Shown piece by piece: positions 1 to 12,000 of a stretch of DNA of 34,039 nt (within the stretch, counting starts at the first letter, position 1; each line of letters starts with the position of its first letter). The DNA comes from Mansonella perstans (lineage: Eukaryota; Nematoda; Chromadorea; Rhabditida; Onchocercidae): positions 1-34,039 of the forward strand of contig JBAMDO010000359.1 in the NCBI GenBank assembly GCA_037074765.1, in the 5' to 3' direction. Below the pieces are notes generated by a model, which saw nothing but the letters and a program-made list of their open reading frames with translations, was not told the DNA's origin and made no database searches. The translations under genes and the position numbers were made by a program.

Positions 1-3000
1 AACAGATTCTCAAGTTGATTTTTCCTTCCTTCTATTTCACTTTCGCTTGTTGTCGCATTAACATCACTTTCAACTTCATATGCTTCATCCATCATATGAT
101 GTAGATCTTCAATTTTTTCGGTAATTGTCGACTGCAATGCCATATAAGCAGTTTCATTCATTGAATTCTTTTCGATTTCATTCAAAAGCTGATTAAGCTT
201 TTCATACTGATCAATTACCGATGATATCCTTAAATCATCCGGATATAGCACCAATTTTATTGGTTTGCTTTCCTTTTGCTTCACTTCTTCCAGTACATCA
301 TTTAATTTTCCAAGGTCAGTTTTTAATTCTTCTATTTGTAGAGTTTGCGTTTCATTAAACGGTGCATTGCGAATCATTACGGCACGATCATTCAATTTAT
401 GCAATTGGCTTTGCATATCAATAAGTTGCTTTTGTGTAGAAACATCGTCAGTAAGTGATAACAACAATTTCTGAAAAGTTTTTTCAATTAAAAATTTATG
501 AAGACTAATAAACTAAAAGTTTGTGGAGATTAATAAAAAACTAAACATTCTAAAAAGAATGAAAAAAAGATATTTATATATATAATTTAACAAAATTAAT
601 ACCTCAACATCTTCGGCAACTTTTTTAATTGTATTGATTTTAGAATGATAGTTGGGTAAATATTGCAGTACAGTCTGTTCCTTATCTAATGCTTCCTGCA
701 ATAACTGCGCGATCTGATTTTGTAATTGTTGCAACGTATTTATATCGTTAACTGCTGTTATGTACGACTGCGGCTGTGAATAGATATTAAGCAAGCCTTC
801 GATATTATCTTTAATTACTCGTATTTGATTATCTAAATCGTCTTCAATATTTTTCCAATCATTAAGTGATTTCTGACGATTTGCAATAGATTCCCGTAAA
901 TTCCGTAGCTTATCAGTAACAGAAATTGCTTCATTCGATATTCTTTCCATAACAGCACATTGTTCATCGGTCATCATATTGCAATCGTAATCTTTTAATT
1001 TTTCCAATATTGAAATTATGGACTGCTCCAAAGTTTCAATATTTTTCGCTTTTTCTCCAATATCTTCGAGACTCTCAGCATCGTTTAGATCCATATCATA
1101 TGCTAGTAACTGATTAGCCAAAGATATTTTTTCTTCCAACTGTGTAATCTCAGACTGCACCAATCTTACGGGTTTCTCGTGCTCCGATTTTGATGATGCC
1201 TATAAATGTATTTCTTTAGATAACGAATAAGTTCAGTTATAAACATTTCAAATAAGTTATAAATCGACTTCACAATAAACCTGTTCATCCGTAGTACTGC
1301 TGCGAACTATACTCAGCGCACCGGTTTCATCAACAGTAGAAGTATTCACGTCTTGTAGCTTCTGCTTCAACTCTAATAGGTCATTTTCTTTAACGCCGGA
1401 TGAAAATCGTAATTCATCCTCGACAACCTGCAAATATTAGGTTTGATCTTTTCTTGCGATAATGGGTTGTGAATTTTGCTATTGTATTACAGTTTGCCTA
1501 ACCCGTTCCCGAGCTCATATTAAGAACTGAAATTTTAAAATTTATAAATGCAACCTGGATTATAGTTGTCACAGTCGTAGAAATCTTGAGCATGATTTTT
1601 TTTCGCCTTGAGCAATTGCTGCGAGTTGCATCAGGTGAAACGCTTTCCAACATGTTTTCTACATACTTTCGATTTTGCGAATACTGTATTCGCAGTAAAT
1701 TCAAGTCCGATTGCACATGCTCTAACTGATTTCGAACCTAATAATTATCATACTATTCATTTAAATCTTATTAGATATAGTCAAATTTTCAAGGTACAGT
1801 AACTGCTCAATAATATTTCATTAATCTAAAGAAGTTTAGACGGCTAACCAGTGAAAAACACAAAACTTTGTTATCATTCAAGGACAGAACAATAAATGTT
1901 TCCCGTACTTTCTATAAAACCTGCAGCAATACAAAAAATTTTTGCTAGATAAATGTACATACATCTTGAATATCATTCCGAGCGCGCTGGTTAATATCGA
2001 TATTCAGTTCGTTGAGTTTTTTGCCGATACCCTCATAATTTGCTTGTAACATTATCTCATCATCAATTTCTTTTTGCAATTCTTGCAGAAATGTCTGTGA
2101 AATAATACTATAGAATTTCGATATATGCGCAGAGAGCGAATTATCTTTAGATTTGTTTTTTTTTCTTTTTTTTTGGATGGATAAAAAAAATGTTTCGTTG
2201 CATATGAAACTTTTATGAACAGTTCCCTTACCCATTTGAAATCAAATTTTAACAATATTATTCAAGGAAGTCGCGAATCGTTTGTGATCTACTATTAACC
2301 AGATCTGGACAACTCTATATTACTATAGGTACATACAGGATGCATGGTTTTACCTGCTATCTCAAAAGTAAGCCAAAATTAAACGCCATTAATTTCTCTG
2401 TTTCCGACTAATAGCCTCAATAGAAAAAAGTTGTCCCACAGTTTCTGAAATTTATTACAGAAAAGAAATTTACAAACCATAAGCGGTTCTTCCAGAGAAT
2501 GCAGGTGTAGCGCTATCGAACGGACAATAGCAAAGTCATCACTGGAAACGTTACGCGAAAGATTATCACAGACCATATCCAACTGAAGCCTTCTTTTATT
2601 GAGATCCTAAAACGGTTCGAATAACTTGCAAAACATATCTACCAGACTTTTAATTTTAATCATAATAGATCAAGATATTTTAGATCTAAAAATTGATTCT
2701 GTACAAAATTATTTTTACTTCACATGAAGAAAATTCGTTTAGCTACAGCATAAACTCATCCCTCTAGCGCGGAAACTACCAGCAATATTTGATCCCGACA
2801 TACTAATATCTTTATTGTCTGTTAGATCTTTTACTGACAGGCGTTCATGTCTGATATCATAGCTAATCATAATTTTCAGAAAGTCTCTTTAGAAATACAT
2901 AAGAATCAAATAAAAAAAATACCCAGAGTTTTTCCACATCGGCTTGAGCATTGCTTAAAGGCTTCAGTGATCGAGCATAATCAGCATTCATTCTACTCAA

Positions 3001-6000
3001 CGAATCGGCCAATAAATTCAATTCTGAGTCAATGTCCGACAATAAAAGTTGTATTTCAGGCGTTTCTTTTGCTTGTAATGCCCGCTGTGTCTGAAATAAC
3101 AATATAACTTCAAAGAATTTAATAAAAAAAGAAATTATCCATTAGACAGACTTATTTCTACTATCATAAAAAAGTACGGCGGTAGCTACTCCCTAATCCC
3201 ATTTCTCTCAAGCTTAATAATGTCATCAAACAATTTACAATTTTCCGAATTACTAATTTGGGTCATCAGTTATTCCTAACTCTTCTGATTTCTTTTTCTT
3301 CAAATTCTGGAATCCATCTCATTACTAGTTCTAATCTTGTACAACAGTTCCCTTTTTATAACTTATAAGCTAATTTAAAGGTTAGTATTGTGGGAGCTAC
3401 ATTCACGGTCTATTCCTAGAAAGTTTTCATGATCGGATCGTTGTGAAATAAAGCTAGTTGGTACAATGAATTCAAGAATGATGATGTAAAAAAACATGTA
3501 AATTTATTAAGAAATGAAAATTTCTTTAATACCAGAAATTTCTCAAGATTCAAAATATGAAAAAAAAATTACCAAAGCACAAACAGAAGCAGTTCCGCCG
3601 TACGACGCTACTTCTGCACAGTGATCGTCAATTTCAGAAGCTGATGATGAACTGTGCGAAATCTGCAAAAAGGAACGACCCTGAAATTCTCGACAATTCT
3701 CTCCCTATAATTATATTTTGATAGCCACACACTTTCTGATACGAAACAAAAATGCAGCAGCTGCCTGCCTTCCCTTATTCATAGCTTGAATCATGAATTT
3801 CAGAAATCCCAACCAAAGAATCTGAAAGCTTCTTTTTTTCATTCATTTCATTTTTGTTTATTATTAAGATTTTATGAGCCCAGCTCTCCCTCAAAACAAT
3901 AAGAGTACCATACGCACTCAACAACTTCACAGGTGAACATGTATAGAATGTGCCACTGAAATAGTGAAAGGGGTGATCATTATCAGCGATCTAGACTCTA
4001 CACAAAATGATTTCGAACTCAAAATATACCATCAGTGATGAAGGTAAATCTGAATGATGCGTTGAAATTGCTTGTCCTTCACAGAAATTCTGAGAAGCAC
4101 ATCGATGCAGCAATGCAAAATACCGATCACAGTGGAATTTAACTTCATCCAATTTTGGTGGATTAAGTTTATAACTTAACAATTTATCAACCAGTGCCCG
4201 ATGTGATAAACAAATGTCGTAAATATTGCGAAGTCTGAAAAATATATTGAAATCAATTCAGAAACTTTTTATTTGCAGTGCAAAGCAAACTACAGCCAAC
4301 TCAATTACATGCCGAATATAATCATACATGGAATCTCTAAGAGAAGTAACGATCCAATTATTTAATTCGTTAAAAAATGCTGGAAATGATTTAATATAAT
4401 TATTTTGCAAAACTCGAAAACCTACATAAAACAATATAGAAGCTTTCAATCACGGGTGACAAACAGCAACACAAAATGACGCATCTAGCGGTTGCAGTAT
4501 ATTTCAAAAACTTTTACGCAAAAAATTTGAGAATAACCTAACAGAACGAACCTTTCTGCCTTCTCGACATCATCATCCAAAGATTCCAATCGATTAAAAT
4601 CTTTCTCCATTAAATCAATCCAGTTAGCAAATGAAGCCAGTTTTACAGATGCTCGCTCTTCACGACGTTTAGATTTAGCAAATGTGTTTTTGAAACGTAT
4701 AATTCGTTCATCGAAATTGGCGACCCTTTTGACAAGCTCATCAAGTGATTCTCGATGCTGTATACTGTTATTCTTGATCAGCAATGTTAACTAAAAACTT
4801 TAATTAAATGAGATAAAGAAAAAATGGCTTTGAACTGAAACTGTAAGAGAGAAAAAAAGTTAGTGGTAAACGGCTATGTGATGCATTCGAAAGCATGGCT
4901 TGGTCGTATTTGGCAATCTTGCCTTAAGGTTCACAAAATCATGATTTAAAGCTTACGTTACACATAAGATCATCTGGAGAGTTGATATTCAGCAAAAAAA
5001 AAAATTTTGAAAACCAGAAGTTTTATTAATTAGTTTTAGTTCTTCCACTGTTTAATTTAAATTTTATTAAAGTCTCCGGGGTTAGTAAAATTTCAATTTT
5101 TTTTTTCAAATTCTTGCATAACAAATGAATTTCATAGCGCAGTTTGATCTATTTTTCCTACTTAATAACTAAATCACCAAAATGAAGTTTTTCGAAAAAA
5201 GAAATGAGAAAGTTTATTTCAGAGTTCAGTAATAAATGCTAAACAGTGAATATAGAAAGCTGTATCTACCAAAGTAACACTGAACATGCAGGACTATAAC
5301 AATCTACAATAATTACCGATCGATTTTTAGAACCTATGCTACAATTCATCTATCTTCTTGAAAACATGTGTATGGCTCAGGACTGCAAAAATCAAATGTA
5401 AATGATCATAAATTAAACTACAATAGTAAAAACAAAAAACGAGCCTGATCAAGTTCCTTTTTCCAAGGAATCCACTTTGTGACTTCATCAGTTTTTAAAG
5501 CATCCATATTTTGGTCATTAATATCACACTCAATAACTGCTTCCAACTGGCATTCTTTCTGTGTTAGGATGACCAACGATCGTTCCACACAATCTTCCAC
5601 CGTTACTCGTCGGACTTCCTGTCGCTTGTCCATTATTTGTTTCAGTTTTGAAAGAATCTTAAATTAAATGATTGGTTAATTTATAATTCTCGCTATTTTT
5701 ATTTCTTATCGTTTATTACTTATTTATTTCTTTACTTATTTCATTTATTTGTTTCTTCACTTCTTTGGTAATTTATCTATTCAATCCTTAATTGCTGTTT
5801 AATCATCTGATTAAAAGAAATGTTTTCATCACTCAAATCCATCCTTAAAGAAACTGGATGGTTTGGAATCAAATCAGTATTCGATTTAGAGGCTCAAACA
5901 TTTTGTTTAAAACATCTATAAGATACAACTACTTCGCAGAGCTATACAAAAGGTGCCGCTCATTAAAAGATTACAAAGAAATTAAATCATGAGTTTCTTA

Positions 6001-9000
6001 GCATCAGTGATTATTTAACTTTTTGCAGACAGCTTTCATTGTTATCTTAATAATACCGATGACAGTTTACAAATCCTTTCTACGAACGTCAAAACTGCAA
6101 GTAAAAGTTCAAAATTTTAGCAATCACTTTCACTTACATCACTTGCTTTAGCTTTTTCATGAGCGGTAAGATTGTCAGCAATTGTATCGAGTCGAACCAT
6201 AAGTTCAGCTTCCTTCTTGCCATTCTCCTATATTTTTTCTTATGAAACTCAACTTCAGTGTTTCTATAACTTCCCTCTCCAAAGCGTAAAAATCAGTTCG
6301 TCCAAATCAAACACGAAATTATTATATCTTCAGCATTCCGCTGACAGATTCCTGTTGCTTGAAGATCTGGGAAAACAAGCGAACCTATCTGTGACAGTTG
6401 AAATCAAGTGGAAAGATACCATTGAAACGGTAATGAATTCAACGATGTCATCCAGATGTTCACAGGTACGAATGTCCGTACAGAAAGCACCCTCCAACTG
6501 ATTCGATACATCAAAAAATTCTTGGAAACGCTTTGAGAACTCCATCGGTTCTTCCTGCATTTAATAAATGGATATACATTTTATTCTATAATTGTCCCGT
6601 TTTTCATGCAGTCCTACATACTCAAACTTTTCTGAAGGAAAAATTGCAAATAATGGAAAAAATACTAAATGAAAACTGACGTGCATATGATCAGAAAGGA
6701 CAAAACATTAATAAGTCAGAAAAACAAATAGATGACTTTAAATATGTAAAGCAGTTCCATTTAAAAAAAAAAAAAAAAAAGAAAAAAAACTGACTGTGAA
6801 GCTGACGTCCAGAGGAATATTCTTAATTTTGTTTAAAGTATCAATAACCGATATATCAGTAATTATCATATTGGCATCAAGTTGACAAGCTGTAAGCTCT
6901 TTTCCCATATTATCCAGTTTATCGAATACACATATTTCATTCGTCTGTAAAAGAATATTTTGAATGACCGAAAAAAAAATTGTTGATATATAGTGATATT
7001 TCTTGAAATGTAATCTTGAATGTATGTAAACAGCCATCAAAATATCTCCTTTCCAAAACCGACAAATTATTATGGTAAAATATTAAATTCCAAATAAAAC
7101 AGCAATAGGGTCGTACAGTCCGATGCATATCGATTTGCCCATCGATCGGCCCATCATGAATTGCTCTGCGCAACATATCCTCAGCATCTCCAACAAATTT
7201 TTGAAATTCTTTGAATTTAAGTAGAAAAATCTTTCGCTTTGCCATAAAATCCACCAACCTATCTAGTTGTAGCACAAGAACCCGCAATCTGTAAGTAGAA
7301 ATAAAAAGTATATCGACAAACACAGTTTTCATTGAAAAATAAATGCCACAAAATTCGAAAAACTAACTTTTCCTTAATTCGATCAAATTCCAGTTGAAAA
7401 AAAGATGAACGGATAGATTCAAACTGCGAGCATAAAACATTTGCATCAGGTGCATATTCCTCTTCAACAAGTTTTAAAAGCTCTTCAAGCCTCATAGATA
7501 CTCCTTCGATCTAAAATTTTTGTATTAATATTATAACAATTTTCTTTTAATTGCTTTTGTCAAGCAATTTATTCCCCATTTAGCTGTTTTTTAAAAAACC
7601 CTTGAAATGAATGGCCAACCATAATAACAAATATTACAATTTATATATACTAAATGATTTCTCTTGCATTTTGTATTTAATCGATTCTTTCATTCAGGAA
7701 TTCATTGGAAATTTCAAAACCTACTAAATACTTAAAATTTGTATAGAAGTGGATCTGTTGTACCTTGCCTGTCAAATGCATCGGAATTTACTACAGATCC
7801 TTACTGACAATTTCTCTATTAGATAAAATAAATAGCGGTTTTCAGCGTAAACCAGAACATAATGAAAAATGAAAAAAAAATTATATCTTAAACCTCATTA
7901 TATTTTATAAAATGGTAACATACTCGATGAAAACCTAGAATTTAACAAGGCAAATCCCACAGTGCTTTAGAAAAAACTCCTTAATGAAGTCGTCTTTTGT
8001 TTCAATTTCTCATAAAATTAAACATTCTCAAGAGAAAATATAATACATAAATGATCGATAAAATAAATAATATCGTACGAGAACACAAAATTTGTGGAAA
8101 TTTGTATTGAAAAGAAATCAAAATTCCACAAGATTTTTTAAAAACCTGTTGTGACGTGATTGAATTCCACTGTTCGTTTTCTTGCCTAATGGTATCTAAT
8201 ACTTCGTGGAAATGCTGTAGGCCAGTGAAGAAATCCATTTTTGCCTTTAAAGTTTTTTGAGCCTCTTTAACTGCTACAACAATTCGCAGGAACCGTGGGT
8301 CGTCACTCAATATTCCCTGTGTCTCCTGTTCGTAATTCTGAAAACAATAATGGAACAATGTAAAATAACCGACTTATTCGAATATGAATTCAAAGTAGAT
8401 AGGAGCGAAAAATAGACTTCTGAATAAATAGCATCAATATTTGTCTACAATTACTTCATTAAGAGATGATATGAAGCAATGTGAATTAAATCTGGAAAAC
8501 CAAATTCTCTTCTTCTTTTAGAAATGAGAAAATTGATGACAAAAACAGAAAGCTGAATGTACGAAGTGCAGGAAAGAAGTGAAATTTACGCGTACATCAA
8601 CAAACTCTTTCCAAATGAAAGTGCTTCGAAACAAAAAAATCAAATGTGAGCAGGCTACACCGAATGCAATATTTTCACCAAACCATATCATCTTTCAGCT
8701 GCAGAAATGCCTTCTCTATAGCTTAGCATGAATTTAAAGAAGACTACAAATAAAAACCAAAAGAAAATGAGTCAGTGGTTTTTTTTTTGAAGGACAGATG
8801 ACTTTGTCGCAGCAAATGTTCGCAATCAATTGCTCAAAATCAAAACCTCAAGCACTTGAATATCCAGGTGCTTTCCACTGCAGGTGCAAATCCAAGTTTA
8901 AAAATTGAGAGGTAAAGTCTGTGTAATTAGTTTTTGAAGCTCAAAAATTCGTAAAGCATGATAAAAGGTATTGAACATCAGAACTGCTTTAATCTTAACA

Positions 9001-12000
9001 AACTTTTCAATTTGTCAAGTTAAAAAAGAAATCAGATTTAAACTCTTTCGAAATAATTGAGGAAACAAAGATTAGAACTCCAGTTTAAAATTCTAATATC
9101 TATAGCACAACACTAATTTCTCTTACCACTACCAGTCGAACTTCAAAATTTGAAAACATTAACTCTCTTTCATTCCCCATCCTTCTACAAATAATCTTTG
9201 GAATCAAGATAAATTTGGCATGCTTAAATTAAAAACCTTTCTAATTCACTGTAAACTTTCGAAATTTAAATCAGGATAATGTACAATAAAAAGTATTGAT
9301 ATACAAGCATAGAACACATATTCATAATACGAATTATAAAATTACCTCATGAATAAATTAGCTAATGTTTTCACTTCGGCTCATGGCGTAAATCTTTACC
9401 TCAGATTACTTACCAGAAATCGCATAATGCTCAGTTTAACTATAACTTAATGGGAAATATGCAATATCAAATCTGAATTCCTATAAAGCATATTTGTATT
9501 TAAAATCCAATAAAAGTACACTTAAAATTGAAAAATTTGTAGATGTAATCAAACATGTGCATTTTTTCAAAAGCAAAAGCATAAAATAGAACAGACTAAA
9601 AATATGACCCACTGAACGGATGGAAGAGTATTAGGGTGCGTAGCCTACAGAATTGTTAATGCTGTTGTCTCACCCTAATTAACAGACTCACTCTAATAAA
9701 TCTACCCTTCAGCCAAACATTTTTTCCTACTGTATCAATTCAACTAGCTACTTAAATTTATATAAAACTATGCTAGCAGTTACTGAGGTCGGTACAGTTA
9801 CAGTTGTTGTCTAACAAGATCGACTTCGCTTTTAATTAAAAAAACTTTGTTATTGAAGAATAATCAAGAGTTAAGTCACGAACGCCTATAGTTTTCGATT
9901 AATTTTGGACTTCTCCAGGATGAATTCGCTGCATCCAATATGTTTGTGTGTTTCATATGCTTAAAGAATAAAAGCAATAATGTACAGCTTGCATTTTTCT
10001 TGAAAATCAATAATTTTTAACAGATATTTTGCTTAATTTCCTAATTTATCCGACTTCAAAACTATTGAATTTACAATTACTTTTTTTCATTACCCGTTTC
10101 TTTTCAGTTCTTATGAATAACACGTAACTGAAAAAACATAGTGACTTGTTGCAAATGAATGCTTCAAATGTAATACATCTCAACGTATATTGAAATTTTT
10201 TTTGTTTTCTAGAACCAGCTGCAATTTTACTAAAAAGTTTTTCAGTCAAAAGTTTTATCTATAAATCAGCAAGTCCTATTTTGAAAACTAGAAACATAAT
10301 ATGAATAAAATTTATCTCAAGAGTTTTTCGATTTCAGTCATAAAAAGGCAGTATTTTATAATATTCTAACATTAAAGTTTTTTACTTTATTATAAGAGTT
10401 TCTAAAGGATCTTTTTCTGCAACAGACTATGTATCGTCAATTTTTCTATTTTGAAGAAAACTATTACTAATAAGTAAATGAAGAAGTATATAGACAGCGA
10501 AGATCTGGATAACAGATTAACAAAAAGCAAGTGCTGATGTTAAGTATTAAATTCAATAAAATAAATGTGAAATTTTTTTAAATAATTCAGTTAATTCTTA
10601 AGAAATCTTCATTACAATACACAACCGAAAATGTGTCGGCTGTAATAAGACTACGATTGGAAGGTCAAATCCATGAATGTCATGAACATGATGAATTAAA
10701 ATTCAACTGCACTTTTTTTTTATTTGCCCATTTAAATTTTTTGATAGTGCAAATCACATTCATTTACTTTCACCCAATTTTAATTACTTAAAATCTTTTT
10801 AGATTCACTATTAAATATATAAAATAAATAAAACCCTTTCACAACAGAGGAACGGTTTACTGGATTGGAACACCTCATTTACATGTGAAAAGAACTCGAT
10901 TTGTCTAAAGTTGTCACAAGTGAATCTCTCCTTACAGGAATATTATCTTTCCTCAGTAATGGAATATAGGTTGTTCGTCTGTCTTTTCATAAGTCAAAAA
11001 AAAGTGGTCACTTGGTGATAAAAGCGATACTACGGAAAGAGATCGACAACACATATGTTCCCATCACATAAACACACATACGAAAAACATAACAGACCTG
11101 AAGAATGTCAACAGCAAGCCGTACATCTGTTTCACCAACCATCGACAACTCGACGATACTTTGCTCCGCCCTTGCGAATGATTCTGTGATGGCTGTACGA
11201 AGTTCCCCCTCGATTTCCTTCAGATAACCATTTCGAAGATCTGTGACACTGGGATCGACCATATTTATGCAATGTTGACTAAGTCTGTCTATTTCCGCAT
11301 TCAAGACTATCAACTCCGATAGCTTTGGATTTTCAGCCAGCTTATTCCGAACTGCCTCTATCTTATCATGAATCATTTGCAATTGACCAATGGTTTCTGT
11401 TTTCTGATGCCATTCTTGCTCAAATCTTTTTTTCTTATTGCTTAATTCATCGGACATGAATGTAGAAGTATTGTTAGCTGCAGAGCAAATGACTTCCAAA
11501 TGGGTGCCAATTTCAGTGATGTTGTTGACCAAAGTTGCAGTATCTGCTGACCAGCTTTCCACAGACTGTTCCAGAATTTTGTTCTCCCTGGTCAATGGCA
11601 CTGTTCTCGTCTGAAAATTCAATTTTTTTCTTAAATCCGAAATTAAGTTTTGGAAGAACAACTCTTCCAAAATTTTTAAGATTTTCTAAAATTCTGCACT
11701 CATTTTACTTCGAGAAAAATGCAGTATGAGAAATAGAAGGAATGATAGAGAAATGATGAAAAGAAATGAGAGAGTATGTACTTGATTGCCTCACTATCAA
11801 ATAATCTCAGCAGCTGACTATGAAATAACTATGCAATAACAAATTATAGACAACTTCAAACAAAAAGTTTTCACAACATTTCATAACATGTTCTCAGGTT
11901 TTTGAACTATTTCATTTGTAAAATCAAACTTTAAATCAATTCCTAAAATCAAAAAAAAAAATTTGACGGTCACTTTATAGATCCGAATAAACCTCATTGA

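Larger units (their letters stand above)
1..5657 (-). other. anc-1: Exons 25-36: rod continuing off the left edge
   Basis: Exons: 5441-5657, 4957-4973 (17-nt microexon), 4552-4790, 4030-4234, 3573-3662, 2923-3090, 2478-2606, 1963-2094, 1555-1737, 1281-1427, 603-1199, and 1-470 (incomplete). They encode about residues 1311-2174. Exon 27 has ASFANWIDLMEKDFNRLE, a spectrin-like helix with its Trp. Exons 29 to 35 are all phase 0 on both sides. Exon 29 is a Ser-rich, less helical stretch (ISHSSSSASE). Exon 33 ends in a basic patch (SRRKKIMLK). Exons 35 and 36 are long heptad-like Glu/Leu/Gln-rich helices. The frame is still open at base 1, so the C-terminus is outside the window. Confidence 0.8.
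6138..11610 (-). other. anc-1: Exons 18-24: middle rod segment
   Basis: Exons: 11098-11610 (513 nt, the largest exon preceded and followed by big introns), 8146-8337, 7368-7510, 7117-7288, 6807-6944, 6420-6554, 6138-6227. They encode about residues 850-1310. Exon 18 is a long charged helix with a possible repeat core at VESWSADTATLVNN. Exon 19 contains EQWNSITSQQ. Exons 20 and 21 join in phase 2 across a Lys codon. The others join in phase 0. There is no membrane segment, signal peptide or enzyme motif. The composition (Glu, Lys, Leu, Gln rich, few Pro or Gly) indicates a coiled, spectrin-like rod. Confidence 0.76.

Noticed and set aside
5435..5447. GC donor (CAG|GCTCGT) at the end of exon 25
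   Set aside because: It keeps frame with exon 27 but is a weak site. The GT donor five bases on plus the 17-nt microexon has good splice sites at the microexon and also keeps frame. It is retained only as an alternative isoform.
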